A stretch of DNA of 52,390 nucleotides. Origin: Clostridium sp. K4410.MGS-306 (lineage in GTDB: Bacteria; Cyanobacteriota; Vampirovibrionia; Gastranaerophilales; Gastranaerophilaceae). Below, piece after piece: positions 34,376 through 43,868 of the stretch. The stretch's first letter is position 1. The number at the start of each line of letters is the position of its first letter. The notes under the pieces are model-generated. The model was not told the DNA's origin. It was given only the letters and a program-made list of their open reading frames with translations, and ran no database searches. The stretch is from NCBI GenBank assembly GCA_000980375.1, contig LARD01000021.1:1-52390 (forward strand), read 5' to 3'. The position numbers and the translations under genes are program-made.

Positions 34376-35962
34376 ATGGTTGACTTTTTAATTTTCATAC
34401 TGGTTTTAGTACTGGCATCACTTTTAGTTTATGTAATGGCTTACACGGTTTACTTTACGGCCTGTGTCTTCAACAGTACAAAGGCAAAAAGATTTTTGCT
34501 CAAACAAAAATACAATGCCGCAGCACAGCCTAACAATATGATTATCATTATTTACGCAAGAAATAATGAATCTACAATTGTGCCACTATTGGAAGCGTTA
34601 AACAAACAAAACTACAACCGTGAAAATTATCAGACACATATCATACTGGACCACTGCACAGACAACTCATCAAATATACTGGAGTTTATAGGCGGTGCAA
34701 AAATCTGGAGAGTGGGTGAAAACGCACCTGTCGGTAAAGACGAAGCTGTTTCTTGGATACTTGAAGGATTATTGTCATATCAAAATGTGGATGCATTTGT
34801 ATTTTTAAGTGCTGACAGATATATTGATGAAAATTTTCTTCCGTCAATCAATGCAAATCTTTACGGAGAAAACATTCTCGTTGGTTCAACAGACTATATT
34901 GCGCGCAAAAAGACTCTTTTAAATGCAATAAAAACAACCTACCACTCATATACAGACAGAATACTCAACTGCGGGCGTTCTTTGATGGGTTTTGCAAACA
35001 TTGTTGACTCTGACATGTTTGTTATAAGAAAAGAAGTTTTGGACAAAATCAAATGTGTAGATTTTAAAGACATTAACAGTGAGCTTAAGTATACAACACT
35101 GCTTGTCAGAAACGGTTTTGTACCAAAGTTTTGTCCTCTTATCAAAACATATACATCTATAGACAACTTTAAAGACAGAAAACAATCCATTTCTTATAAA
35201 ATTTCTCTTGTATGGAATTGTTTGCCGCTTTTGATTAAATCATCACCAAAATTTGGAGAATTTTTAATCAACACATTAACTCCTAATTTTTGGTTGTTAA
35301 TTTTAATATATGCAGGGCTTTTGAGCTTTACCAACTCTTATGAATTACCAAAATTTGGTTTTATAAACTTTAACCTAATATTTTTCTTCTTTGGAGTTTT
35401 GACTTTAGCCTTCATTGCTTCTTTGTTCACTTCAAAAATCGGCAAAGGGAATATAATCTATCTGCTTTTATATCCTGTATATTCCTTGCTCAAAATATTT
35501 CTGCATATTCCTGTTATAGGAACTGTAGTAAATAAATTAACAAACAACAAAGACGATGAAGACAGAGAAATGTCTACCGTTGATGTTTATGTAACAGACG
35601 GACAAAACAATCTTAAGTGCAAACTCGATTTAATATCCGAAAGCGGACTTGTTAGAGCTGTTTTTAGATTCAAAAAGAAAAAATACTCATCATCCTCTCA
35701 AATACGTATGGTTGATGCAATAAAAGAAGTATCAGACAAGCTGAACGAACACGGATTCAGAATAAAAATATGCCAGTCTTGCGGATTCTTTAACCTAAAA
35801 ATGGATGGCTCAACAAACATGATAAAAGGTTATTGCAACAAACCGGTTGTACAAAATGAATCTGATATTCCTCTTGATACAATCCTTTGGAACAGCTGCC
35901 CGTATTATGTTCCACAGGAAGTTAATAAAATAATTGATATAAATTCTTTCAGAGAAAACTAA
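34376..35962 (+). CDS. Membrane family 2 glycosyltransferase with C-terminal cysteine module
   Basis: A 528-residue membrane protein. After a first membrane helix (1-25) comes a GT-A fold of glycosyltransferase family 2 (about 50-270): MIIIIYARNNE, HIILDHCTDNSSN, VFLSADRYID (DxD-like site replaced by ADRY) and RNGFVPKFC. Membrane segments lie near 295-315, 325-350 and 360-395. The tail (430-528) is unusual: a DGQNNLKCKL beta-like region, then cysteines in ICQSCGFF, GYCNK and WNSCPYY, four of which could bind zinc. The donor is unknown. ATG 34376 is chosen, behind GAGG; a GTG 15 bases upstream is inside that site. dprA starts directly after its stop. Confidence 0.8.
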   Translation: MVDFLIFILVLVLASLLVYVMAYTVYFTACVFNSTKAKRFLLKQKYNAAAQPNNMIIIIYARNNESTIVPLLEALNKQNYNRENYQTHIILDHCTDNSSNILEFIGGAKIWRVGENAPVGKDEAVSWILEGLLSYQNVDAFVFLSADRYIDENFLPSINANLYGENILVGSTDYIARKKTLLNAIKTTYHSYTDRILNCGRSLMGFANIVDSDMFVIRKEVLDKIKCVDFKDINSELKYTTLLVRNGFVPKFCPLIKTYTSIDNFKDRKQSISYKISLVWNCLPLLIKSSPKFGEFLINTLTPNFWLLILIYAGLLSFTNSYELPKFGFINFNLIFFFFGVLTLAFIASLFTSKIGKGNIIYLLLYPVYSLLKIFLHIPVIGTVVNKLTNNKDDEDREMSTVDVYVTDGQNNLKCKLDLISESGLVRAVFRFKKKKYSSSSQIRMVDAIKEVSDKLNEHGFRIKICQSCGFFNLKMDGSTNMIKGYCNKPVVQNESDIPLDTILWNSCPYYVPQEVNKIIDINSFREN

Positions 35963-37084
35963 ATGACCACAAACGATGAAAATGCAAAATATTGGCTGGC
36001 TTTTGCCTCTATTGAAAAAATAGGAAGCGTGTTTATAAAAACGCTTTTCAATCACTTCGGCTCAATAAAATCAGCGTGGTGCGCAGGCTCTGACGAATTG
36101 TATGCAATAGAGGGACTTACTTCAAGGCAGATATCAGATTTTTTAAAACTGAGAAATCAAACAAACCCTGATGAGTGTCTTGAGTATATTCAAAAAAAGA
36201 ATATCAAATTTTTAAACTATACAGACACAAATTACCCTAAACTCTTAAGACAAATCTATAACCCTCCAATGACACTGTTTTACAAAGGTGATTTGTCGCG
36301 ATGTAATTTTGACAGAACAATTGCAGTTGTCGGTTCAAGAAAAGCCAGCGAAGCGGCAAAAACAGTTTTAACAAAGATTCTTTCAGATTTTAAAGGGACA
36401 GACATATGTATTGTTTCAGGTCTTGCTCTGGGCATAGATTCTTGCGCGCACAAAGCAGCAGTCAACAATGGAATCAGCACAATAGGGGTCATTGCCAGCG
36501 GATTTGATTATATTTATCCGACACAGAATAAAGACCTTTACAAAAAAATAGAAGATGAATCAGGTGTAATTTTTAGCGAATACTGGCCGTCATTTCAGCC
36601 TCTTCAATGGAGATTTCCCCATAGAAACAGAATCGTAACAGGGCTTTCTAAAGGCACACTGGTAGCAGAAGCAGCAATAAAAAGCGGAGCACTGATAAGT
36701 GCAAACCTTTGCCTTGAACAAAACAGAGAGCTTATGTGCATGCCCGGTCTTTTGACAAACCCAAACACAGAAGGCATCTATAAACTCATCAAAAATGGAG
36801 CAGCCGTTGTCACAAGAGCACAAGATATACTTGATACTCTGGACTGGCAGGTGGAAACTAAACCTGAAAAAAAACAAAACCCGATAGAATCACTTGATTT
36901 AACAGAGGATGAAAAAACAGTTTTTGATATCATAGCAACAGACCCGACATCATTTGATAACATTGCATCAAAAACAGGTATGGATTTTGGAAACTTGATG
37001 GTAACTTTAACAAACCTTGAACTAAAAGGCTGTATAAAACAAACCGACGGTGAAAAATACATGTCTGCAATAAATATAGGCTAA
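35963..37084 (+). CDS. dprA: DNA processing protein DprA
   Basis: DprA loads RecA on single-stranded DNA taken up in natural transformation. The 373 residues show a helix-hairpin-like N-terminus (1-75), the Rossmann core with TIAVVGSRKASEAA, VSGLALGIDSCAHKAA, GVIASGFDYIYPTQN, RFPHRNRIVTGLS, VAEAAIKSGALI and MPGLLTNPNTEG, and a C-terminal winged helix (300-373). The start codon follows the glycosyltransferase stop with no gap. It is the only competence gene here, although a prepilin-like protein is encoded at 15122. Confidence 0.96.
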   Translation: MTTNDENAKYWLAFASIEKIGSVFIKTLFNHFGSIKSAWCAGSDELYAIEGLTSRQISDFLKLRNQTNPDECLEYIQKKNIKFLNYTDTNYPKLLRQIYNPPMTLFYKGDLSRCNFDRTIAVVGSRKASEAAKTVLTKILSDFKGTDICIVSGLALGIDSCAHKAAVNNGISTIGVIASGFDYIYPTQNKDLYKKIEDESGVIFSEYWPSFQPLQWRFPHRNRIVTGLSKGTLVAEAAIKSGALISANLCLEQNRELMCMPGLLTNPNTEGIYKLIKNGAAVVTRAQDILDTLDWQVETKPEKKQNPIESLDLTEDEKTVFDIIATDPTSFDNIASKTGMDFGNLMVTLTNLELKGCIKQTDGEKYMSAINIG

Positions 37085-37094
37085 ATTTTTATGT

Positions 37095-37100
37095 TATAAT
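37095..37100 (+). promoter_or_regulatory. ffh promoter, extended -10
   Basis: TGT followed by a perfect TATAAT gives an extended -10; no -35 is apparent. The leader of about 48 bases holds a CGTCAA/TTGACG hairpin just before GGAGG, which could affect ribosome access. Confidence 0.5.
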
Positions 37101-37154
37101 CGTGCGTGTTACAAAACAGGCGTCAACTGACTTGACGGAGGAAAACTAATAAAA

Positions 37155-38531
37155 ATGTTCGACAGCTTATCTGATAAATTACAGGAAATTATAAGAAAAA
37201 CATCGGGAACAGATAAATTAACAGAAGACAATATGTCTGATGCGCTGAGAGAAATTCGCCGCGCACTGTTAGAAGCAGACGTTAACCTGAGAGTTGTAAA
37301 AGCTTTTGTTGCAGCAATCAGAGAACGTGCAGAAGGCGAAAAAGTTGTTCAAGGTGTTGATCCGGCCCAGCAACTCATAAAAATCGTTAACGACGAGCTT
37401 GTTAAACTTCTGGGTTCGCAAAATGCACCCCTAAAACTCGACGGACACCCTTCTGTAATCATGATGCTCGGTCTTCAAGGTTCCGGTAAAACAACTTCCA
37501 GTGCAAAGCTGGCTGTTAAACTGAAAAAAGAAGGAAAAAACCCGATTCTTGTTGCGTGTGACGTATACAGACCGGCAGCAATTGCACAATTAAAAACTCT
37601 CGGACAACAAACCCAAACAGAAGTATTTACCATAGAAGGCTCAAATGACGTCCAAAAAATTGCGACAGAAGCCATTGAATACGCTAAAAACAACGGATTC
37701 AATGTTGTTATTCTGGATACAGCAGGCCGTTTGCAGATAGACACGCAGATGATGGCAGAGCTTTTGATTTTAGACAGGACTATTCACCCTCAGGAAAAGC
37801 TGCTTGTAATAGACGCAATGACAGGTCAGGAAGCTGTTAATGTGGCTGAAAACTTTAACGCTCAGCTTGAGATTACAGGCCTTGTGCTCACAAAACTGGA
37901 TGGTGATTCCAGAGGTGGTGCAGCATTGAGTGTTGTTTACTGCACCAAAAAACCGATTAAACTTACTGGTATGGGTGAAAAACTCGATGCCTTACAGGAT
38001 TTTTACCCTGACAGAATGGCAACCAGAATCCTTGGTATGGGTGACATTGTATCGCTTGTTGAAAAGGCGCAGGAGAATTTTGACGCAAAACAGGCTCAAG
38101 AGCTCGAAAAGAAAATGAGAAAAGCAGAATTTTCTTTTAACGACTTTTTAAACATGCAAAAAACAATGAAAAATCTTGGTTCTATGGACCAGATACTCGG
38201 TATGTTGCCCATTCCCGGCTTGAAAAAAGATGACAGACAGCTTATTGCCAACGAAGGTGAAAAACAGCTCAAAAAAATAGAAGCTTTCATCCAGAGCATG
38301 ACTCCGGAAGAAAGAGACAATCCCGCGATTATCAACACAAGCCGAAAAAAACGTATTGCAAAAGGCTGCGGAATGGAGCTTGCTCAAATCAATCAATATA
38401 TTTCTCAATTTGAACAAATGAGAAAAATGATGAAAGGTTTTACAAAAATTTCCGACAAAATGAAATCCGGCAAAATGAAAATGCCTAAAATGCCAAAAGG
38501 TTTTGGAAAACACGGAAAACTACCTTTTTAA
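37155..38531 (+). CDS. ffh: Signal recognition particle protein Ffh
   Basis: Ffh is the SRP GTPase that binds 4.5S RNA and hydrophobic signal sequences on the ribosome. The 458 residues show the N domain (1-95), G1 GLQGSGKTT (106-114), DVYRPAAIAQL, DTAGRLQID, TKLDGDSRGGAA and GMGEKLDAL, then the methionine-rich M domain (about 300-458) with SRKKRIAKGCG (RNA binding) and a tail of KMKMPKMPKG. GGAGG lies 13 bases before the ATG, a long spacing. The receptor FtsY is at 6507. The 3' end overlaps a convergent gene by 4 bases. Confidence 0.98.
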   Translation: MFDSLSDKLQEIIRKTSGTDKLTEDNMSDALREIRRALLEADVNLRVVKAFVAAIRERAEGEKVVQGVDPAQQLIKIVNDELVKLLGSQNAPLKLDGHPSVIMMLGLQGSGKTTSSAKLAVKLKKEGKNPILVACDVYRPAAIAQLKTLGQQTQTEVFTIEGSNDVQKIATEAIEYAKNNGFNVVILDTAGRLQIDTQMMAELLILDRTIHPQEKLLVIDAMTGQEAVNVAENFNAQLEITGLVLTKLDGDSRGGAALSVVYCTKKPIKLTGMGEKLDALQDFYPDRMATRILGMGDIVSLVEKAQENFDAKQAQELEKKMRKAEFSFNDFLNMQKTMKNLGSMDQILGMLPIPGLKKDDRQLIANEGEKQLKKIEAFIQSMTPEERDNPAIINTSRKKRIAKGCGMELAQINQYISQFEQMRKMMKGFTKISDKMKSGKMKMPKMPKGFGKHGKLPF

Positions 38532-39409
38532 TCAGCTGATTGTTTAACATTCCTTTTAAAAGTTATACGCTGAAAATCAATGGAATCAATAGTTTCATCG
38601 AGTTTGCCCTGATACAAATCAGCCAGCTTTGTTCCTGCAAAAGAACCAGCAACAAGAGAGGCTAAAATAGCAGGATATTTAATATAACCTGTTTTTTTCG
38701 AAACAGCCAACGACACTGCAGATACAAGTAAAGAAGGTATCAAGCAGTTGGCTATCAGTTCTTTTGAGGTACGTTTAATTTTATTATTATAACCTTCCAT
38801 TTTTGCAACAGACATACCTGTAAGTGCAATCATAGGCGGAGCACTAAAATTGCTTACACCCGGCAAAGAAAGGAAAAATCCGGCTGTTTGAGCAGCATGT
38901 TTGTTTGCATAGTTAAATTTTTCAAAAACTTTGTTTTCTGCAAAAAATTTGTCAAAAGAATCTTTTGCTTTTGCGTCTTCTTTTCCTGTTTTTTTATTTG
39001 CAGTCTCTTCTTGAGGTTCAACTTTGGGTTTTTCATTGAAATAAGGTTTATCAAGCACAAACCTGTGAACCACTTCATTTCCGCACACAGCACCGACAAT
39101 ACCGCCCAGAGTAGACAAAGCACCCGCAACACTCTGCTTGATAACATAACTTGTGCTTTGCAGAATATTTTTTGGAATATTTGATTCTTTTCCGCATAAC
39201 CATTTTGCAGGCGCCTTCATAAGCAGAAAGCCGCCTAAAGAGCCAAGAAGCATTGCACTGTCTTTTGCAAATATACGCCTTTTCTTTTCAGGTTTTGCTT
39301 TTTCGTAATCCAGCATAGTTTTGCCGGTCCCCACAGCCATAAATACAGTAGGGACAAGAATTCTTGGCTTTGTTAGAATTGTGGCTAGCTTTTGCGGTCT
39401 TACGTTCAT
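38528..39409 (-). CDS. Membrane protein, unknown, possibly related to PSFKG family
   Basis: A 293-residue protein without a recognised family. It has hydrophobic segments near 15-28, 48-65, 90-115, 170-195 and 220-255, alternating with lysine-rich stretches and a charged middle (130-160, KVEPQEETANKKTGKE). SKELIANCLIPSLLV resembles SSGLIVNCLIPGFIV of the protein at 18496, hinting at distant kinship, although PSFKG itself is absent. No signal peptide or clear Shine-Dalgarno sequence is seen. It overlaps the ffh stop by 4 bases on the opposite strand. Confidence 0.68.
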   Translation of the reverse strand: MNVRPQKLATILTKPRILVPTVFMAVGTGKTMLDYEKAKPEKKRRIFAKDSAMLLGSLGGFLLMKAPAKWLCGKESNIPKNILQSTSYVIKQSVAGALSTLGGIVGAVCGNEVVHRFVLDKPYFNEKPKVEPQEETANKKTGKEDAKAKDSFDKFFAENKVFEKFNYANKHAAQTAGFFLSLPGVSNFSAPPMIALTGMSVAKMEGYNNKIKRTSKELIANCLIPSLLVSAVSLAVSKKTGYIKYPAILASLVAGSFAGTKLADLYQGKLDETIDSIDFQRITFKRNVKQSAD

Positions 39410-39563
39410 TTTCTATAACTGTCTTTGTAAACTCTTGCGCAAATATAATTAAACATCTAAATTAATTTTTTTGCCTCCTACAGGCGAATTGTAAAGAAAT
39501 GTAACAGTATATACTCAAGTCTGCAATTTTGAGATTCGTATATACTTTATATATATGTAAGAC
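39410..39563. other. Intergenic region with inverted repeat
   Basis: No gene is seen between 39410 and 39771. GTATATACTCAA (39507-39518) pairs in part with TTGAG (39529-39533) and GTATATAC (39538-39545), a bulged inverted repeat. TTGAGA (39529-39534), a 17-base spacer and TATATG (39552-39557) form a weak promoter for the transcript proposed below. The rest is AT-rich. Confidence 0.35.
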
Positions 39564-39694
39564 AAAATCAACAAGAACATTAAATAAACACAAAATATAA
39601 AAGAGACTTTCACACTAAAACTAACCTACCTAACTTCCTAACCTTCCCTTCCTATTAAAAGTATTGCTCTAATGATAAATTAGAGCTTTTTTTT
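39564..39694 (+). ncRNA. Possible CU-rich small RNA
   Basis: A gene-free stretch of about 130 bases with a weak promoter upstream and a good terminator at its end. There is no ATG. The middle is C- and U-rich (for example ACCTTCCCTTCC at 39641-39652) and would stay single-stranded. This segment complements the strong ribosome-binding region GGAAGGAAGGT of the gene at 26472 (26456-26466) with a single bulge. It could act by blocking translation; a plain alaS leader is the alternative. Confidence 0.35.
39666..39694 (+). terminator. Terminator upstream of alaS
   Basis: GCTCTAAT pairs with ATTAGAGC around a 5-base loop, followed by eight T. No gene lies just upstream on the plus strand, so it must end a noncoding transcript or attenuate alaS. 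Confidence 0.8.
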
Positions 39695-39771
39695 GCGCAT
39701 TTTTAGCTTTTTTTCTTATCTTTTTATAGTAAAATTTAACTATAAAACAGTTAAGAATAAGGAATGAAGTT

Positions 39772-42444
39772 ATGTCAGAAATTCAACATAAACCGCTTAC
39801 AGGCGCACAAATTCGTGAAGCTTTTTTAAAGTTTTTTGCTGAAAAACATCAATCAACAATCGTAAAAAGCTCCTCACTTGTGCCTGACAACCCGACAGTA
39901 CTTTTGACAACAGCAGGAATGCTTCAGTTTGTACCATATTTCCTGGGTTACGAAGAGTGCCCCTATGACCCTAAAAGAATCACAACCTGTCAAAAATGCG
40001 CACGTGCAGGCGGTAAAGATTCTGACATCGAAAACGTAGGAAGAACACCCCGCCACCATACTTTTTTTGAAATGCTCGGCAACTTCTCTTTTGGTGATTA
40101 TTACAAAGAAGAAGTTATTCCCTGGGCGTGGGACTTTGTTACAAACTACCTTCATTTAGACCCTGAAAGACTATACATCACTATCTACACAGATGATGAT
40201 GAAGCTTTTGATATCTGGCACAACAAAGTAGGAATCCCGGCCGAAAAAATATTCAGAAAAGGTAAAAAAGACAATTTTTGGGGCCCTGTATCAGACGTAG
40301 GCTCCTGTGGCCCTTGTTCAGAAATTCACTATGACCTTGGCGAAGATATGAAGTGCAGTGATGATTGTTCTGTTGCCACATGTGAATGCGACAGGTGGGT
40401 AGAAATCTGGAACCTTGTATTTACAGAACTATTTAAAGACAAAGAAGGCAACTACCTTCCTTTAGAAAAGAAAAACGTTGATACAGGTATGGGTCTTGAA
40501 AGAATTGCAATGGTTGTTCAAGGCAAAACATCCACATTTGAAACAGATCTTTTAACTCCTATTTTGAATAAAGTCTGTGAAATGACAGGCAAAAAATACA
40601 AACAGGATAACAAAACAGATATTTCTTTAAGAATAATCACAGACCACGCAAGATGTGTATCGTTTATGATTTCAGACGGCATTGTGCCGGGTAACGAGGG
40701 AAGAAACTACGTTCTGCGTATGATTATGAGACGTGCACTTCGCCACGGAAAAATGCTTGGATTAGAGCTTCCTTTCCTTTACAACATCGTTGATACAGTT
40801 GTAGACAACTACAAAGAAGCTTACCCTGAGCTCGACGAAAATCGTCAAAAAATCAAAGATGTTATTAAAAAAGAAGAAGAGAAATTTAAACAAACTCTTG
40901 ATAGAGGGCAAAAACTTTTGGATGACCTTCTTTCAGACGGTTCAAAAGAAATCAGCGGAGAAAATGCTTTCAAACTCTATGACACATACGGTTTCCCTCT
41001 TGAATTGACAGTTGAAATTGCTCAAGAAAAAGGCATTTCCGTTGATGAAGAAGGCTTTAAAAAATGCATGAAAGAGCAAAAAGAAAGAGCAAAAGCAGCT
41101 GCTCAAAAAATTATATTAACTGACGACCTTATCTATATAGATATTGAAAAAGAAAAAGGCGAGACTGTATTCACAGGCTATGAAAAAACTTGCGGCGAAG
41201 GCAAAGTGGTTGCACTCGTAAAAGACGCGCAAAAAATTGATTCTGCTGACGAAGGAGAAACTGTTGATATTATTTTAGACACAACACCTTTCTATGCGGA
41301 ATGCGGCGGTCAGGTTGGTGACTCAGGCGTGATTGAAGGCAAAAACTTTAAAGCAAAAGTTTTAAACACCTTCAAAGTAGATAATCTCTACGCTCACAGA
41401 GCCGAAATAACAGAAGGCACAGTAAAAGCAAATGACACAGTTTGTGCAGCTATTGATGAGTACAGAAGAAAACAAATCACAGCCCACCACACAACAGCTC
41501 ACCTTTTGCAATCAGCATTGCAAAAAGTGCTCGGTGACGGTGTTAAACAGGCCGGTTCACAGGTAGAACCCGACAAAACCCGTTTTGACTTCTCTTTTGA
41601 CAGAGCAATGACAGCTTCTGAAATCGAGCAGGTTGAAGAGTTAATGAACAACTGGATTTCACAGGGCCTGGAACAGCACACAGATGTAATGGATGCTGAA
41701 GAAGCTAAAAAATGCGGAGCAATGGCCTTATTCGGTGAAAAATACGGCGACAAAGTAAGAGTTGTCGGAGTAAAAGACAAAAAAGGCAACTTTGTCTCAC
41801 GCGAGCTCTGCGGCGGTACGCACGTAAACAACACGGCAGAAATCAGACTGGCCAAAGTTGTACAGGAATCTGCAATTTCAGCAGGCTCAAGACGTATTGA
41901 GGTTGTTGTTGCAGATGCTGCGTTCAAATTCCTCAACGATAGAGCAAAAGAAGCAGAAAAACTTGCACATCTTTTCAAATCTCAAGTAGGTGAGATAGGC
42001 GAGCGTGTTGACAAGCTTATTGAAACAAACAAAACCCTGACAAAACGCACGGTTGAGCTTCAAAAAGAAATAGCAAATGCAAAATTCTCTACTTTCTTGA
42101 GCAAAACCCAGGAAATCAAAGACGGCAAATTGTTTATTTCCAAAATTGAAGACTTTGAGCCTGCAATGGTAAAAGAGTTTGTGGAAAAATTATCCGACAA
42201 ACTCGGCAACAGCATTATTGTAATAGCAGCTCTCAAAAAAGACGGCGGTGTATTTATCATGGTTAAAGTCTCCGATAACTTTGTACAAAAAGGTGTTAAC
42301 GCCGGCAAAATCGTTGGAGAAATTGCTGCTGCAACAGAAGGCAAAGGCGGAGGAAGACCGAACTTTGCACAGGGTGCAGGCTCCAATGCTGCCAACCTCG
42401 ATAAAGTGCTTGCTGATGTAGAAAAAGAGCTCAAGCTTTTATAA
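39772..42444 (+). CDS. alaS: Alanyl-tRNA synthetase
   Basis: AlaS charges tRNA-Ala. The 890 residues contain the class II core (1-245: TTAGMLQFVPYF, FFEMLGNFSFGDYYKEE, GMGLERIAMV), the tRNA-recognition region, an editing domain (570-735) with zinc ligands in AHHTTAHLL and CGGTHVNNT, and a C-terminal domain (760-890) ending in GKGGGRPNFAQGAG. All are intact and the length is normal. AAGGA precedes the ATG. A terminator follows. The transcript unit before it (39564-39694) may be separate. Confidence 0.98.
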   Translation: MSEIQHKPLTGAQIREAFLKFFAEKHQSTIVKSSSLVPDNPTVLLTTAGMLQFVPYFLGYEECPYDPKRITTCQKCARAGGKDSDIENVGRTPRHHTFFEMLGNFSFGDYYKEEVIPWAWDFVTNYLHLDPERLYITIYTDDDEAFDIWHNKVGIPAEKIFRKGKKDNFWGPVSDVGSCGPCSEIHYDLGEDMKCSDDCSVATCECDRWVEIWNLVFTELFKDKEGNYLPLEKKNVDTGMGLERIAMVVQGKTSTFETDLLTPILNKVCEMTGKKYKQDNKTDISLRIITDHARCVSFMISDGIVPGNEGRNYVLRMIMRRALRHGKMLGLELPFLYNIVDTVVDNYKEAYPELDENRQKIKDVIKKEEEKFKQTLDRGQKLLDDLLSDGSKEISGENAFKLYDTYGFPLELTVEIAQEKGISVDEEGFKKCMKEQKERAKAAAQKIILTDDLIYIDIEKEKGETVFTGYEKTCGEGKVVALVKDAQKIDSADEGETVDIILDTTPFYAECGGQVGDSGVIEGKNFKAKVLNTFKVDNLYAHRAEITEGTVKANDTVCAAIDEYRRKQITAHHTTAHLLQSALQKVLGDGVKQAGSQVEPDKTRFDFSFDRAMTASEIEQVEELMNNWISQGLEQHTDVMDAEEAKKCGAMALFGEKYGDKVRVVGVKDKKGNFVSRELCGGTHVNNTAEIRLAKVVQESAISAGSRRIEVVVADAAFKFLNDRAKEAEKLAHLFKSQVGEIGERVDKLIETNKTLTKRTVELQKEIANAKFSTFLSKTQEIKDGKLFISKIEDFEPAMVKEFVEKLSDKLGNSIIVIAALKKDGGVFIMVKVSDNFVQKGVNAGKIVGEIAAATEGKGGGRPNFAQGAGSNAANLDKVLADVEKELKLL

Positions 42445-42466
42445 AAAAATAATACTAAAATATGAG

Positions 42467-42496
42467 GCACCCTTATTAAACAATAGGGTGCTTTTT
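42467..42496 (+). terminator. Terminator after alaS
   Basis: GCACCCT and AGGGTGC pair with one bulged base around an AT-rich loop, followed by five T. Confidence 0.75.
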
Positions 42497-42619
42497 AACA
42501 AAAAATATTACAAAATATTAAAAAATTGGCATGGTCAATTTCTCTGTTATTATAAAGATGTTGAGGATATCTATTTATTGTATATCTATTGTTAAAAATA
42601 TAATCTTGGGTTGCAAATA

Positions 42620-42922
42620 ATGCAGAAAATTTACATTCACTCCTGGCTGGATAAAAAATATCCGGCAGCAGGGTTTATTCAAAGTGCCGATAATGAGCTT
42701 GAGCTTGATTTCTCAAATGTAGACGAAATCTGCCTTAAGGACATTGAAAAACTATTGGATCTTCAAAAAATTGCGGTTTTTAATGAGATAAAAATTCATG
42801 TAGAAAACATGAAACCAAACATCTCAAGACTGTTTGAGCAAACAGGCCTTTACAAAATGCTGACTTTTGGTAATCCGCAAAAAATAAGAACAAGAAAACG
42901 TCAGGGGCTGGCTTTTGACTAA
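42620..42922 (+). CDS. STAS-like small protein, unknown
   Basis: A 100-residue soluble protein. The pattern LELDFSNVDEICLKDIEKLLDLQKI, VFNEIKIHVENM and ISRLFEQTGLYKML resembles a STAS (anti-anti-sigma) fold, with strands and helices in the right order. The phosphorylated Ser/Thr region of true SpoIIAA-type proteins cannot be identified, so the likeness may be structural only. ATG 42620 is chosen over an in-frame TTG 9 bases earlier. A perfect TATAAT lies at 42599-42604. The last 8 bases overlap rsmI. Confidence 0.6.
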   Translation: MQKIYIHSWLDKKYPAAGFIQSADNELELDFSNVDEICLKDIEKLLDLQKIAVFNEIKIHVENMKPNISRLFEQTGLYKMLTFGNPQKIRTRKRQGLAFD

Positions 42923-43745
42923 CAATAAAGAACCACAGGTATATATAGTAGCCACACCTATCGGAAACAAAGCCGATTTCACTCTGCGTGCAATAGACAC
43001 TCTAAAAAATGCAGATATAATAGCGTGTGAAGATACCAGAACAAGTGCCAATCTTCTTGAGTCCTGCGGAATTACAACAAAACTTGTGAGTTATCACAAA
43101 TTTAACGAAAAGCAAAGAACAACAGAACTGTTAAATTTAATAGAGCAGGGTAAAAAAATAGCCCTCATATCTGACGCCGGTACACCGTGCATATCAGACC
43201 CGGGCAGAATTCTTGTTCAGGAGCTTTTTAAACACAAAGTAAAAATAACCTCCGTGCCCGGAGCAAGCGCTCTCACAACATTTACATCAATGATTCCAAG
43301 AGACACAGAAGAGTTTGCATTTACAGGATTTTTGCCTAGAGTAAAAAATCAACAGATAAAAGTTTTTGAAAAATTTGTAAATACAGACCTTGTCTTCTAT
43401 GAATCCGCTCAAAGACTCATAGAAACACTTGAAAATATTAAAGAATCCCGTAGCGAAAACGCTATGATAGCAGTAGGCCGCGAGCTCACAAAAATGTTTG
43501 AAGAGATAAAAACAGGCACTGTACAGGAAGTAATCGATTATTACAAAACAAATACCCTTAAAGGCGAGATTGTTTGTATGCTGTACGCCGGCCAAAACGC
43601 AGATGAAGAAGAATATAAAATCATTGAAAATATAAAAAAACTCAAAAGTGCTGCATATACAGACAAAGACATCTCTCAAATACTCAGCACGCTTTACGGT
43701 TACAACAAAAACAAGGTTTATAAGCTGGCTTTGGCTTTAAAATAA
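42915..43745 (+). CDS. rsmI: 16S rRNA 2'-O-ribose methyltransferase RsmI
   Basis: RsmI methylates the ribose of C1402 in 16S rRNA using SAM. The 276 residues show the tetrapyrrole-methylase-like fold: VYIVATPIGNKADFTLRAI, DIIACEDTRTSANLL, ALISDAGTPCISDPG, VPGASALTT, FTGFLPR, VFYESAQRLIETL, GRELTKMFEE and GEIV. The start is TTG 42915, which lies within the end of the previous gene (TTGACTAA), so translation is probably coupled. No ATG is near. Confidence 0.95.
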   Translation: MTNNKEPQVYIVATPIGNKADFTLRAIDTLKNADIIACEDTRTSANLLESCGITTKLVSYHKFNEKQRTTELLNLIEQGKKIALISDAGTPCISDPGRILVQELFKHKVKITSVPGASALTTFTSMIPRDTEEFAFTGFLPRVKNQQIKVFEKFVNTDLVFYESAQRLIETLENIKESRSENAMIAVGRELTKMFEEIKTGTVQEVIDYYKTNTLKGEIVCMLYAGQNADEEEYKIIENIKKLKSAAYTDKDISQILSTLYGYNKNKVYKLALALK

Positions 43746-43868
43746 AATACATTTGTAACATTATTATAAAATTAGCCCCATGTGATATAGAAAATATAAC
43801 CTATTGATGTATAATGATAGGGTGAAAGTTGCTGAAAAAGAAGTTGACTATTAATCAAAGGAGACAAA

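Noticed and set aside
41499..42470. 159- and 136-codon frames on the minus strand
   Set aside because: They are antisense to alaS and have no ribosome-binding site or family motif.
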